Shown: piece by piece, positions 1 through 9,232 of the stretch
Layout of the letters: each line of letters opens with the position of its first letter
Numbering within the stretch: position 1 is the stretch's first letter
NCBI RefSeq assembly: GCF_022206305.1
Contig: NZ_JAKOIW010000021.1
Span: 22,244 to 86,243, forward strand
Direction: 5' to 3'
Length of the DNA stretch: 64,000 nt
From: Gordonia sp. 'Campus'
Lineage (GTDB): Bacteria; Actinomycetota; Actinomycetes; Mycobacteriales; Mycobacteriaceae
Program-made: the position numbers and the translations under genes
Notes under the pieces: model-generated
Seen by the model: only the letters and a program-made list of their open reading frames with translations
Database searches by the model: none
Told to the model about the DNA's origin: nothing

Positions 1-23
1 CGCGCACATTCGGTAAGCGCCGG

Positions 24-899
24 TCACACCCTCAGCGCGTCAGCCGCGGCACTCTCGCGCCGCCTGCGTCGCGTGGTGATGACGCCGTGGCCGGGGCTGA
101 AGAGGTACACACCGAAGAACGCGATGCCCTGGACCAGTACGACCATCCCGCCGGGCGAGGTGTCCTGGTAGTAGGAGACGTACAGGCCGATGACACCGCA
201 GATCGCGGAGATCGCTGGCGCGAGCAGCAGCATCCGGCTGAACCGATCGGTGAGCAGGCGGGCGGTGGCACCCGGGATGATCAGCATCGCCACCACCAGC
301 ACGATGCCGACCACCTGCAGCGCGGTGACGGCGGTCAGCGCGAGAAGGGCGAGGAGGCCGGCGCCCAGCAGACGCGGGCTCAAGCCGATGGCGAAGGCGT
401 GCGTCGGGTCGAAGGCGTACAGGGTGAAGTCGCGTCGTTTCAGCAGGAGCAGCACGGCGACGATCGCGCCGAGGATGGCGATCTGTACGAGGTCCGAGGT
501 GGAGACGCCCAGCAGGTTGCCGAAGATGATGTGGTTGAGGTCGGTCTGGCTCGGCGTCACCGAGATCAACACCAGTCCCAGCGCGAAGAGCGTCGTGAAG
601 ACGATGCCGATCGCGGCGTCTTCCTTGATGCGACCGCCGTCGCGGACCGCGCCGATCAGGGCGACGGCCACGAACCCGAAGACCACCGCGCCGACGGCGA
701 ACGGGATTCCCGCGATATAGGCGAGAACCACGCCCGGGAGCACCGCGTGTGAGACGGCGTCGCCCATGAGCGACCAGCCGATCAGCACGAGCCAGCACGA
801 CAACAGCGCGCACACGACCGAGGAGATGAGCGTCGCCCACAGGGCACGGGTCATGAACGCATAGGCGAACGGGTCGAGGAGAAGGTCGATGACGTTCAC
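24..899 (-). CDS. Metal ABC transporter permease (ABC-3 family)
   Basis: Membrane permease of a manganese/zinc/iron-type ABC importer, 291 aa, the usual length. It contains about eight hydrophobic segments, with the family's conserved stretch near residues 40-60 (LMGDAVSHAVLPGVVLAY). The GTG start overlaps the stop of the ATPase gene by 4 bp (GTGA), so the two are translationally coupled. It is the last gene of an operon ordered binding protein, ATPase, permease. The metal cannot be read from this subunit; the binding protein suggests Mn2+. The family call is firm. Confidence 0.93.
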   Translation of the reverse strand: MNVIDLLLDPFAYAFMTRALWATLISSVVCALLSCWLVLIGWSLMGDAVSHAVLPGVVLAYIAGIPFAVGAVVFGFVAVALIGAVRDGGRIKEDAAIGIVFTTLFALGLVLISVTPSQTDLNHIIFGNLLGVSTSDLVQIAILGAIVAVLLLLKRRDFTLYAFDPTHAFAIGLSPRLLGAGLLALLALTAVTALQVVGIVLVVAMLIIPGATARLLTDRFSRMLLLAPAISAICGVIGLYVSYYQDTSPGGMVVLVQGIAFFGVYLFSPGHGVITTRRRRRESAAADALRV

Positions 900-1693
900 G
901 ATGCTTCTTCCTCCCGGCGATCGAGTGGGGGCAGATCGGCGATGGGTCGGGCGAGGGGGTCGAGCCCGAAGGCGCGCACGAGATTGTCGGTGGTGATCAC
1001 CTCGGTGGGGCGCCCCTGCGCGATCACCCTGCGCATCAACAGGATTGCTTCGTCGGCAAGCTCCGGCAGAACCTGGAGGTCATGGGTGGACACCAGGATC
1101 GTCGTCCCGGCCTCGGCGAGTTCGCGCAGCAGTGCGGTGATGGTGGCCTCGGTGCGTTTGTCGACGCCGGCGAACGGCTCGTCGAGGAGCAGGATCGACG
1201 CCTCCTGCGCGATCCCGCGCGCGACGAACGCCCGCTTGCGCTGCCCCCCGGACAGCTGGCCGATCTGCCGGTCGGCGAAGTCACCGAGCTCGACGCGCGC
1301 GAGTGCTTCGTCGACGGCGTCGTGGTCGGCGCGCCGCGGGCGTCGGGTGAACCCGAGGTGGCCGTAGCGGCCGGTCATGACGACGTCGCGCACCGAGATC
1401 GGGAAACTCCAGTCGATGTCCTCCGACTGTGGCACGTAGCCGAGGACGCCTGCGCGGCGCGCGGCGGCCGGCGTCCGGCCCCCGAGACGGACGGTTCCGG
1501 TGGTCGGGGTCACCGACCCGACGATTGTCTTGAACAGCGTCGACTTGCCCGAGCCGTTCATGCCGACGAGTCCGCAGATCCGGCCGGTCGGGACCCGGAC
1601 CGATGCGTGGTCGAGGGCGAGGATGTCGCCGTATCGGACGGTGACGTCGTCGACTTCGATGGCGTGATCGGTCTGGGCAGGCGTCGCGGTCAT
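896..1693 (-). CDS. Metal ABC transporter ATP-binding protein
   Basis: Cytoplasmic ATPase (265 aa) that powers the importer. It has a Walker A motif at about residues 44-52 (GMNGSGKST), an LSGGQRKR signature and a Walker B motif (ILLLDEPFAG), all intact. I chose the ATG at 1693 because it overlaps the stop of the upstream binding-protein gene by 4 bp (ATGA). The open frame extends further upstream, but that part is antisense-like shadow over the binding-protein gene. It is the middle gene of the three-gene operon. Confidence 0.94.
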   Translation of the reverse strand: MTATPAQTDHAIEVDDVTVRYGDILALDHASVRVPTGRICGLVGMNGSGKSTLFKTIVGSVTPTTGTVRLGGRTPAAARRAGVLGYVPQSEDIDWSFPISVRDVVMTGRYGHLGFTRRPRRADHDAVDEALARVELGDFADRQIGQLSGGQRKRAFVARGIAQEASILLLDEPFAGVDKRTEATITALLRELAEAGTTILVSTHDLQVLPELADEAILLMRRVIAQGRPTEVITTDNLVRAFGLDPLARPIADLPPLDRREEEAS

Positions 1694-2613
1694 GTGTTGC
1701 TCCCGGTCAGGCCCGACACGATGGTCGCGACGTCGTGGCGGATGAGGTCGAGGTAGGTGGGCACGGGTCCGTCGGCTTCGGAGAGCGAATCGACGTACAG
1801 CGTTCCGCCGAACCGCGCGTCGGTCGCGTTGACCACCTGCTTCATCGGGGCGTCGGAGACGGTGGACTCGCAAAAGACGGCCGGCACTTTGTTCGCCCGG
1901 ACGAAGTCGATGGTCGCGGCGACCTGCTGCGGCGTCGCCTGCTGTTCGGCGTTGACCGGCCAGATGTACCGCTCGGTGAGACCCGCGTCGCGGGCCAGGT
2001 AGGAGAATGCGCCTTCGCAGGTGACGAGTGCGCGCTCGTTGGCGGGCAACGCGTCGAGCGCGGTGGTGAGGTCGCTCTGGACCCGCTGCAGTTGCTTCTT
2101 GTAGGCGGCGGCATTCGATTCGAAGGTGGCGGCACCGTCGGGGTCGAGCTCGCTGAACGCCGCCACCATGTTGTCGACGTAGATCTGCACGTTCACCGGA
2201 CTCATCCACGCATGCGGATTCGGTTTGCCCGCATAGGCATCCGACGCGATGTCGATCGGTTCGACGCCTTCGCTGACGACGACGTGCCGGACGTCGAGGT
2301 CGTCGACGAACTGCGCGAACCAGGCTTCGAGATTCAGTCCGTTGTCGATGACGAGCGAGGCGGTCGCGGCGCGGCGGATGTCGCCGGGGGTGGGCTCGTA
2401 GCCGTGGATCTCGGCGCCCGGCTTGGTGATCGACTCGACCGTCAGCCGATCACCCGCGACCTCGGACGCGATGTCGGCGAGCACGGTGAACGTGGTGAGC
2501 ACGACTTTCTCATCGGGCAACCGGCTCGACAGTGTGCAGCCCGCGACGACCGTGGCCACGGCAGCCAGCAGCGCACCGAGCGAGACGATACGACGACGGG
2601 CAGGCTTGGGCAT
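1690..2613 (-). CDS. Metal-binding lipoprotein of ABC importer, probably Mn2+ (TroA/PsaA-like)
   Basis: Extracellular cluster A-I solute-binding lipoprotein, 307 aa. It begins with a lipoprotein signal ending in VVAGC (lipidated Cys26). The expected four metal ligands are visible: His70 (EIHGYEP), His134 (PNPHAWMSP), Glu200 (CEGAFSYL) and Asp275 (LYVDSLS). Glutamate, not histidine, in the third position is the pattern of Mn2+-type PsaA/TroA proteins, so manganese is inferred over zinc. It is the first gene of the operon. A -10 element 6 nt before the ATG predicts a leaderless mRNA, and a palindrome overlaps the promoter. Confidence 0.92.
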   Translation of the reverse strand: MPKPARRRIVSLGALLAAVATVVAGCTLSSRLPDEKVVLTTFTVLADIASEVAGDRLTVESITKPGAEIHGYEPTPGDIRRAATASLVIDNGLNLEAWFAQFVDDLDVRHVVVSEGVEPIDIASDAYAGKPNPHAWMSPVNVQIYVDNMVAAFSELDPDGAATFESNAAAYKKQLQRVQSDLTTALDALPANERALVTCEGAFSYLARDAGLTERYIWPVNAEQQATPQQVAATIDFVRANKVPAVFCESTVSDAPMKQVVNATDARFGGTLYVDSLSEADGPVPTYLDLIRHDVATIVSGLTGSNT

Positions 2614-2619
2614 GCCGAC

Positions 2620-2641
2620 ACTATAGTTTCGGTGACCCGAA
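2620..2641 (-). promoter_or_regulatory. Promoter and candidate metal-repressor operator of the importer operon
   Basis: On the minus strand the hexamer TATAGT (2620-2625) lies exactly 6 nt before the ATG of the binding protein, the geometry of a leaderless actinobacterial promoter. Immediately upstream is a perfect 5-bp inverted repeat with a 4-bp spacer, TTCGGTGACCCGAA on the plus strand (2628-2641). Its position over the promoter suits a metal-dependent repressor such as MntR. That identity is an inference, since I cannot match it to a known consensus. Confidence 0.5.
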
Positions 2642-2683
2642 CTTTCTAGTCAGGTGGTTCTGAGCGCACAGCACCGGCGGAGA

Positions 2684-3322
2684 TCACCGGCGAATCGCCA
2701 GGAGATGGAACTCGGCGAAGCGGTGACTGTCGTCGGCGCGCTTCACGGTCCGCCACTCCTCGTCGAAACCGGCGTCGGCCAGCGCCGCCGCCATCCGATC
2801 CGGGTGCCAGCGCCACGCGGGTGCCACGCGATGATCGAACTCGACGACCTCGCCCGCGTCGGTGGTCTGTCCCGCGATCAGCACGACGCCGCCGGGCCTC
2901 ATTCGAGTGGCCCAGCCATGGAGAATGCCCGGGACGGATTCGGGCAGCACATGAATCAGGCTGAAACGCGCGACGATTGCCGCGATGTCGATGTCGTCGA
3001 GCTCGGGCGATCTCAGCCGTGCATCGTCGAGGACAAAGCGAAGGCGGGGATGCGACGACCTAGCGATCCGCACCATCTCCGTACTCGGATCGGCGCCGAT
3101 GACATCGAGACCCGCGGCGGCCAGTTCCGCCGTCACACCGCCCGGCCCGCAGCCCACGTCGAGCACGGTTCCGGGCACGCCGCTCCCGCGGACATGGTCG
3201 ACGAAGGCCTCGATGACGTGACGCTGCAGAGTGTTGGAGAACGGTGACGGGAACGTCGCGGCGTACAGTTCGGCGAGCGCGTCGTACCCGGGTTGCAAAC
3301 CGTCCTCGTCGGCCGAACTCAT
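2684..3322 (-). CDS. Class I SAM-dependent methyltransferase
   Basis: 212-aa cytoplasmic methyltransferase with the SAM-binding motif I VLDVGCGPGG near residue 50, an acidic motif II (VIGADPS) and a C-terminal lobe. The substrate is unknown. The ATG at 3322 overlaps the stop of the ABC permease gene by 4 bp, so it is the third gene of an ATPase-permease-methyltransferase operon. The link suggests modification of the exported or sensed compound, but nothing in the sequence proves it. A longer upstream frame exists but would run deep into the permease gene. Confidence 0.85.
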   Translation of the reverse strand: MSSADEDGLQPGYDALAELYAATFPSPFSNTLQRHVIEAFVDHVRGSGVPGTVLDVGCGPGGVTAELAAAGLDVIGADPSTEMVRIARSSHPRLRFVLDDARLRSPELDDIDIAAIVARFSLIHVLPESVPGILHGWATRMRPGGVVLIAGQTTDAGEVVEFDHRVAPAWRWHPDRMAAALADAGFDEEWRTVKRADDSHRFAEFHLLAIRR

Positions 3323-4461
3323 GCGATCCGGACGCCGCGCGGGAGTTTGCCTGCCGGGATTCGGAGACGACGTGCTGCGACAACGTATCCGAGCCCGCCG
3401 AACACCAGGTAGATCCCGAGGCCGACGAACCATGAGTGGCCCATCTCGGACGTCTCGTGGGCTGCTTCACGGGCGCGATGTCCCGAGCGGTCGCCCTCGT
3501 CGACGTAGCCGTAGGAGAAACCGTAGGAGATGTCGGCACACGTCCGCGGGCCGATGTAGGGACCCGCCCGCACCGCCGACAGTGTCCGCGAGATCTCCTG
3601 GGCTGCCGTGCTGTCGGAGGTTCTCAGCGGGTTCTCCGGTGGCGAGGACACGGCGTCGGCCACGATGAAGAACGGGTTCGGGGCCAGGAGCCACCAGATG
3701 CGTTCGTGGTGATGGAACTCTTCGTCGCGGGTGACCTCCCGGCACGTCCAGGTCGGGGTGGGGCTCGATGGATCGGTCACCGCCGTGTCGGTGCGAACCA
3801 CCGAATGCGTCTGCGCGACCGTCGGATACAGGAGTCCGAAGGCGACCGGCAGGCCGAGGAGGAGGAAGAAGACGGCCGATTGGGTCAACACCGCGGAACC
3901 CGCCGGTCGCGCCGTCACCGCGGAGAATCCGAGTCCGATTCCCGCGTAGCAGGCGAAGATCAGTGCCAGGACGATCGTGCCGAGCACACCGCGCCAGATC
4001 GGTTGGGGCGCTTCGATCACTCCCCAGATCAGATACGGGGCGGCGACGGCGACCAAGGCCAACCCCGCCACCCAACTCCCGATGAGCTTGCCGAGCGCCA
4101 GTTGCCAGTTGCCGATCGCAGTGTCCTGGACCACGGCCAGGGTTGCGTCCTTGCGGTCCCCGTTGATCGTCGTCGCCGCCAGCGTCGGCGCCACGATGAT
4201 CCCGAGCAACAACAGGAATCCGACCAGGAGTCCGTACAGATTCGACGCCCAGCCGGTGTAGGTCCCGCCGAACACTCCCACGGCCAGGTACATCGATCCG
4301 AAGACCGCCAGCGAGGTCACGACGAAGGCGACGACCAGCGTGGCCTTCCACCTCGTCGTCCGGAGCCGCTGGCGCAGTTCGAGTTCGACGATGACCCCGA
4401 CCATGCGCCACCAGCCGGTGAATGACGTGCGCGACGATGGCGCGTCGAGTTGCGTGATCAT
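3319..4461 (-). CDS. ABC-2 type transporter permease
   Basis: 380-aa multi-spanning membrane protein. It has an N-terminal cytoplasmic stretch, a first TM at about residues 38-60, then a large soluble loop (roughly residues 200-310) between membrane segments and a C-terminal TM (IYLVFGGLGYVVAARRL). This layout fits ABC-2 export permeases. The ATG at 4461 overlaps the ATPase stop by 4 bp. The substrate is unknown. With the adjoining ATPase it should form an exporter. Confidence 0.82.
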   Translation of the reverse strand: MITQLDAPSSRTSFTGWWRMVGVIVELELRQRLRTTRWKATLVVAFVVTSLAVFGSMYLAVGVFGGTYTGWASNLYGLLVGFLLLLGIIVAPTLAATTINGDRKDATLAVVQDTAIGNWQLALGKLIGSWVAGLALVAVAAPYLIWGVIEAPQPIWRGVLGTIVLALIFACYAGIGLGFSAVTARPAGSAVLTQSAVFFLLLGLPVAFGLLYPTVAQTHSVVRTDTAVTDPSSPTPTWTCREVTRDEEFHHHERIWWLLAPNPFFIVADAVSSPPENPLRTSDSTAAQEISRTLSAVRAGPYIGPRTCADISYGFSYGYVDEGDRSGHRAREAAHETSEMGHSWFVGLGIYLVFGGLGYVVAARRLRIPAGKLPRGVRIA

Positions 4462-5297
4462 CGGCGCTCCGGGCCGAGTGCGAGGTAGGCGTCTTCGATG
4501 CCGGTGGACACGGGAGCGAATTCGCTGACCGCGGCCCCGGAGGACACCAGTTGTGCAAGGTGACGCGCGGCGTCGGACTCGTCGTCGAAACGGACGTCCC
4601 GCGCCTGCCCGGGAGGCTGCCCCACGAGTCGGATGCGCCATACTCCGCCGGCCGCGCCCTGCGGGGCGTGGGTCCGGCCCTCGGTCATCAGCACGACGTC
4701 GTCGACCATCTCCTCCAGCTCGGACAGAATGTGCGACGACACGAGGATCGAGCACCCGTCGTCGGCGAGGCGGCGCAACTGACTGCGCAGGTCCATCCGC
4801 GACCGCGGGTCCATGCCGGACGCCGGCTCGTCGAGCAGGAGGATGCGGGGCCGGTGCACCAAGGCGCGGGCAAAGCCGAGTCGCTGTTTCTGGCCGCGCG
4901 ACAACTCGTGTGCCGGCCGCGTCGCGAGATCGGTCAGGTGGACCAACTCGAGGAGTTCAGCGGCGCGTTGCCGAGCCTGGGTGGTGGGCATTCCGTAGAG
5001 CTTGGCGAACGTCGTCAGGATCTCGTGCGCCGTGAGGCTCTCCCAGGTGCCGAAGATGTCCGGCATCCACCCGGTCAGCCGACGCATGTCGGTCGGCTGA
5101 ACCGGGGCGTCGTCGACCGTGATCGTGCCGGTGTCGGGGGCGAGCAGGCCGGCGAGGAGCAGGAGCAGAGTCGTCTTGCCCGCCCCGTTGGGGCCGACGA
5201 GGCCGGTGATCCTGCCGGATCTGAGTTCGAGGCTCGCATCGGCGACGGCGGTGTGCCGACCGAAGGTGCGCGAGAGCCCGGTCGCGACCAGTGACAT
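4458..5297 (-). CDS. ABC transporter ATP-binding protein (export type)
   Basis: 279-aa ATPase with Walker A GPNGAGKTT (about residues 35-43), signature LSRGQKQR and Walker B ILLLDEPASGMD. Together these are typical of CcmA-type subunits that pair with ABC-2 permeases. The ATG at 5297 follows a short intergenic stretch after the CoA-transferase stop at 5318. It is the first gene of the three-gene operon with the permease and methyltransferase. The C-terminal 60 residues form the accessory region typical of the family. Confidence 0.9.
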   Translation of the reverse strand: MSLVATGLSRTFGRHTAVADASLELRSGRITGLVGPNGAGKTTLLLLLAGLLAPDTGTITVDDAPVQPTDMRRLTGWMPDIFGTWESLTAHEILTTFAKLYGMPTTQARQRAAELLELVHLTDLATRPAHELSRGQKQRLGFARALVHRPRILLLDEPASGMDPRSRMDLRSQLRRLADDGCSILVSSHILSELEEMVDDVVLMTEGRTHAPQGAAGGVWRIRLVGQPPGQARDVRFDDESDAARHLAQLVSSGAAVSEFAPVSTGIEDAYLALGPERR

Positions 5298-5317
5298 GCC
5301 TCGACCGTAGCCGAGAG

Positions 5318-6547
5318 TCAGATGACCCCGGCCTCGCGCAACGCCGCGACCTCGTCTTCGGACAATCCCAGCAACCCGCCGTAGACGGACTCGTTGTCGC
5401 AACCGGGGGCCGGGGGGCCGGCGTTGCGGATGCCGCCGGGGGTCTCGCTGAACTGAGGTACCACGCCCGGTCCCAGGACCGTGCGCTGCGCGCGCTCGTC
5501 GTAGTGTTCGGCGATCATCCCACGCTCCTGCAGGTGCGGGTCGGCGACCACCTCGGCGACGGTGTTCACCGGACCCACGACAACGCCTGCCGCGCCGAGG
5601 ATCTCGGTCAACTTCTCCGGGGAGTGCTGTCGTGACCAGTCGCCGATGAGGGCGTCGAGTTCGTCCTGGTTGCGGCCACGGGCGGCGTGATCGGCGAACC
5701 GATCGTCGGTCGCGAGTTCGGGCTGTCCCATCGCTGCGCACAGTCTCGCGAAGACCGAGTCCTGGTTGGCGGCGATGATGACGTGGGTGCCCTCGCTGGT
5801 GGGGTAGAGGTTCGACGGCGCGATGCCGTCGAGGCGGGTGCCCGACGGCCCGCGCACGACGCCCCCGGCGTCGTAGTCCGCGATGGCCGATTCCTGAACC
5901 GCCACACAGGATTCGATGAGCGAGGTGTCGACGACCTGCCCCTTGCCGGTCACCGAACGCCGGACCAGCGCGGCGAGTGCGCCCTGCGCCGCGAACATCC
6001 CCGCCAAGGTGTCGCCCAGCGAGAGGGCGATCCGCGGCGGGAGCTGGCCCGGGTACCCGTTCAGATGACGCAGCCCGCTCGCGGCCTCGGCGACCGAGGC
6101 ATAACCGGCGCGGGTCGAATCCGGGCCGGTCTGGCCGTAACCCGAGACACGCACCACGACGATGCCCGGGTTGCGTGCGGACAGCACGTCCGGGCCGATG
6201 CCGAGCCGCTCCAGCGTTCCGGGGCGGAAGTTCTCGACGACGACGTCGGCGCGCTCGGCGAGATCGAGGAACAGCTCGCGGCCGCGATCGGACCGCAGGT
6301 CGAGTGTGATCGCTCTCTTGTTGCGCCCGTGGACCGTCCAGTAGAAGCGGTGGCCGTCGACCTCGGCCTGGCCCCAGGTGCGGATCGGGTCGGGCTTGCC
6401 CGGCGCCTCGATCTTGATGACCTCGGCGCCCATGTCGCCAAGCAGGCGGGCCGCATGTGGCCCCGCGATCAACGTGCCCAACTCGAGGACGGTGACGCCG
6501 TCGAGCGGGCCGGAAACGCCCGTCGACTCGGCGGAGGTGTCGGTCAT
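5318..6547 (-). CDS. CaiB/BaiF-type (class III) CoA-transferase
   Basis: 409-aa class III CoA-transferase, which moves CoA between acyl groups. It has the family N-terminus (LDGVTVLELGTLIAGP...GDMGAEVIKIE) and the conserved KRAITLDLRS and RVSGYGQTGP motifs. In the segment that normally carries the catalytic aspartate (RPGYD-like) this protein reads RAGYASVAEAASG, with Ala at the Asp position. I believe a whole actinobacterial subgroup shares a substitution here. The ATG at 6547 is preferred to an upstream in-frame start 21 codons earlier. It is divergent from the FadD6-like gene, so acyl-CoA metabolism is likely. Confidence 0.9.
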   Translation of the reverse strand: MTDTSAESTGVSGPLDGVTVLELGTLIAGPHAARLLGDMGAEVIKIEAPGKPDPIRTWGQAEVDGHRFYWTVHGRNKRAITLDLRSDRGRELFLDLAERADVVVENFRPGTLERLGIGPDVLSARNPGIVVVRVSGYGQTGPDSTRAGYASVAEAASGLRHLNGYPGQLPPRIALSLGDTLAGMFAAQGALAALVRRSVTGKGQVVDTSLIESCVAVQESAIADYDAGGVVRGPSGTRLDGIAPSNLYPTSEGTHVIIAANQDSVFARLCAAMGQPELATDDRFADHAARGRNQDELDALIGDWSRQHSPEKLTEILGAAGVVVGPVNTVAEVVADPHLQERGMIAEHYDERAQRTVLGPGVVPQFSETPGGIRNAGPPAPGCDNESVYGGLLGLSEDEVAALREAGVI

Positions 6548-6687
6548 CCGACCAGTGTGGCCGGTCACAGGCGCGCGGCCAAGCGGCGACCCGTGGACAG
6601 CTTGAAACAATTCATGACCGATGTGTCAATGACGTCGAGATCCCGCTATGGTGTGTGTCGTCCAGCACATATCGGGAGGCTTTGCAG

Positions 6688-8472
6688 ATGGTTGATCACG
6701 CGACGAGCACGGGACTCCTGCCGGATATCCGGCTGACCGACATGCTGTCGGGGGTCGCTTCGTTGCGGGGAGACGCCGGAACCATCCTGCGCACCCTGCC
6801 GCAGATGCTGCCCAAGCCGCCGACGACCAAGATGTCGATCGGCAAGCGGTTCCAGCAGAGTGTCGAGAAGTATCCCGACCGGGACTTCCTGCGGTTCGAG
6901 GGCACCTCGATCACCTATCGAGATGCCAACGCGCGGGCGAACCGGCTCGCGGACTTCCTGATCCGGGAGGGCGTCGGTCGCGGAGACGTCGTCGCCGTGC
7001 TGTCGCGCAACCACCCCGACGTGGTCATCACCATGCTCGCCATCGTCAAGACGGGCGCGATCTGCGGCATGCTGAACTACAACCAGCGGGGCACCGTTCT
7101 CGAACACAGCCTCGGCCTGATCGAGCCGAAAGTCGTTCTCTACGAGCGCGATCTGTTGGAGGCGCTGGAGTCGGTGCCCGCCGGGTGCCGCCCGGCCAAG
7201 GAGTTCACCTTCGACGAGCTGGCCACCCTGACCGCGCGCTGCTCCCCCCTCGACCTGGCGGTCACCGAGTCGATCGAGGTGGGATCGACCGCCATCTACA
7301 TCTTCACGTCCGGCACCACCGGATATCCCAAGGCCAGCAAGATGAGTCACTATCGATGGCTGGTCGCCCTGAACGGTATCGGCGGACTCGGCATCCGGTT
7401 GCGCGGCGACGACGTCATGTACACCGCGCTGCCCTTCTATCACAACAACGCGCTCACCATCTCGGTCTCGTCGGTCCTCGCATCGGGCGCGTGCCTGGCC
7501 ATCGGCAAGCAGTTCTCGGCGTCGAGATTCATCGACGAGATCATCGAGAACGACGCCACCGCGTTCGCCTACATCGGTGAGCTGTGCCGCTATCTCCTTG
7601 CGCAGCCGCCGAAGCCGACCGATCGTGCGCACCGCCTGCGCCTGGCCGTCGGCAACGGTCTGCGCCCGGACATCTGGGATGCCTTCACCGAACGCTTCGG
7701 CATCGACCGCATCGTCGAGTTGTACGCCGCGAGCGAGGCGAACATCGGATTCATCAACGTGTTCGGCTTGTCCAAGACGGCCGGGTTCTCACCGTTGCCG
7801 TACACGATCGTCGAGTACGACGAGGAGACCGGTGAACCGTTGCGCGGTCCCGACGGCCGGGTCAAGCCGGTCGGCCGAGGCGGAACGGGTCTGCTTCTGG
7901 CGCAGATCAACTCGCGGGTTCCCTTCGACGGCTACACCGACCCGGCCGCCACCGAGCGCAAGATCGTCCGCGACGCGAAGCGCAAGGGCGACAAGTGGTT
8001 CAACAGCGGAGACGTCGTCCGGGACCAGGGTTTCTCACACATCGGTTTCGTCGACCGCATCGGGGACACCTTCCGCTGGAAGGGTGAGAACGTCGCGACC
8101 ACCGAGGTCGAGGCCGTTCTCGACGCCCATGCGTCCGTCGAGGAGGCAGTCGTGTTCGGCGTGCCCGTCCCCGGGGTCGATGGCAAGGCCGGCATGGCCG
8201 CCATCAGCTTGCGGGACGGGGAGTCGTTCGACGCGGACGGGCTGGCGCGGCACGTTCGCACCGGATTGCCGGCCTACGCATTGCCGCTGTTCGTGCGGAT
8301 CGTCCCGCAGCTCGAGCACACCTCGACGTTCAAGAACATGCGCACCGAGCTCCGTAAGCAGGGGTACGCCGAGACCGGTGACGACCCGCTGTACGTGTTG
8401 GCGGGCGAGAAGTACGTGGAGTTCTATCCCGACTTCGTCGACGAACTCGCCGGGGCGCGCCGGAAGAGCTGA
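6688..8472 (+). CDS. fadD6: Long-chain acyl-CoA synthetase, FadD6-like
   Basis: 594-aa member of the adenylate-forming enzymes. It activates fatty acids to acyl-AMP and then acyl-CoA. The ATP-binding motif IFTSGTTGYPKASK is near residue 210. ASEANIGF and the hinge motif (GFVDRIGDTFRWKGENV) follow, and the C-terminal lysine-containing domain is complete. The overall form is the very-long-chain synthetase/FATP type of mycobacterial FadD6. I chose the ATG at 6688 because GGGAGG (6674-6679) sits 8 nt upstream; a GTG at 6655 has no such site. It is probably a cytoplasmic or membrane-associated enzyme. Confidence 0.9.
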   Translation: MVDHATSTGLLPDIRLTDMLSGVASLRGDAGTILRTLPQMLPKPPTTKMSIGKRFQQSVEKYPDRDFLRFEGTSITYRDANARANRLADFLIREGVGRGDVVAVLSRNHPDVVITMLAIVKTGAICGMLNYNQRGTVLEHSLGLIEPKVVLYERDLLEALESVPAGCRPAKEFTFDELATLTARCSPLDLAVTESIEVGSTAIYIFTSGTTGYPKASKMSHYRWLVALNGIGGLGIRLRGDDVMYTALPFYHNNALTISVSSVLASGACLAIGKQFSASRFIDEIIENDATAFAYIGELCRYLLAQPPKPTDRAHRLRLAVGNGLRPDIWDAFTERFGIDRIVELYAASEANIGFINVFGLSKTAGFSPLPYTIVEYDEETGEPLRGPDGRVKPVGRGGTGLLLAQINSRVPFDGYTDPAATERKIVRDAKRKGDKWFNSGDVVRDQGFSHIGFVDRIGDTFRWKGENVATTEVEAVLDAHASVEEAVVFGVPVPGVDGKAGMAAISLRDGESFDADGLARHVRTGLPAYALPLFVRIVPQLEHTSTFKNMRTELRKQGYAETGDDPLYVLAGEKYVEFYPDFVDELAGARRKS

Positions 8473-8476
8473 CGCG

Positions 8477-9196
8477 TCAGGCGGGTCGTAGCGCGGACAA
8501 CCGCTCGCCGACGAAGTCGAGCGCGCTGCGCTGCCACAACCCGATGTGATCCAACATCGGGTGGCCGCCGCCGGGTACGGGGATGAACTCGGCGTCGACA
8601 CCAGTCGCGGCGAGTTCGTCGATGCCCTTGCGGGTCCGCTTGGCCAGCGTCCGGGTGTCGGCATCTCCGTGTACCGCGACGACGCGCGCACCGGGCTGGA
8701 TGTGTCGCCAGTCGGCGAACTGCCACCACGGCGCGAGTCCGAGGACGCCGATGACCCGGCGGTCTGCGGCGAGATGTGCGGCCACGCGCCCGCCCATGGA
8801 ATGGCCGATCGCGACGACCGGGACGCCGGGGTGCCGGCGACACATCTCGTCGAGTGCGGCGCGTGCGGGCAGCATGGGCGAGTTCTCGTCGCCGTTCCAG
8901 CCGTACACGCGATAGCGGACCTGGTGCACGCGCACCGACCGTCCGAAACGCAGCCGGAGTGACCAGGTGAACGGGTACATCCGCAGCGCGGACGGCTGCC
9001 ATGGCGAAAAGGGCTTGTGACTGTTGTCGGTGCCGCCCGGGAGGACGAGCACGAGCAGGCCCGGGGACGGGCGTCCGGGCGACAACAGCCCGGACAGTCC
9101 GGAGATCAGCATGTGTGCAGGGCCTTCCCACGCGGCGTCGACGATCGTCTCACCGTAGCGATTCGCTCGCCGCGGCCGATTGGATCGGTTCGTCAT
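8477..9196 (-). CDS. Alpha/beta-fold hydrolase
   Basis: 239-aa alpha/beta hydrolase with the nucleophile elbow GHSMGG (Ser near residue 110), an acid residue in [12 protein letters not shown] and a C-terminal His in GGGHPMLD, a complete catalytic triad. The oxyanion-side [11 protein letters not shown] is near the N-terminus. The substrate is unknown. The ATG at 9196 gives a sensible start, with an internal ATG 28 codons later as alternative. It is convergent with the acyl-CoA synthetase (4 bp apart) and divergent from pgm. The much longer open frame upstream is antisense to pgm and is not coding. Confidence 0.85.
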   Translation of the reverse strand: MTNRSNRPRRANRYGETIVDAAWEGPAHMLISGLSGLLSPGRPSPGLLVLVLPGGTDNSHKPFSPWQPSALRMYPFTWSLRLRFGRSVRVHQVRYRVYGWNGDENSPMLPARAALDEMCRRHPGVPVVAIGHSMGGRVAAHLAADRRVIGVLGLAPWWQFADWRHIQPGARVVAVHGDADTRTLAKRTRKGIDELAATGVDAEFIPVPGGGHPMLDHIGLWQRSALDFVGERLSALRPA

Positions 9197-9232
9197 CCGG
9201 GCGAACCCGGCCGGGAGTGGCAGAATCGCGGT

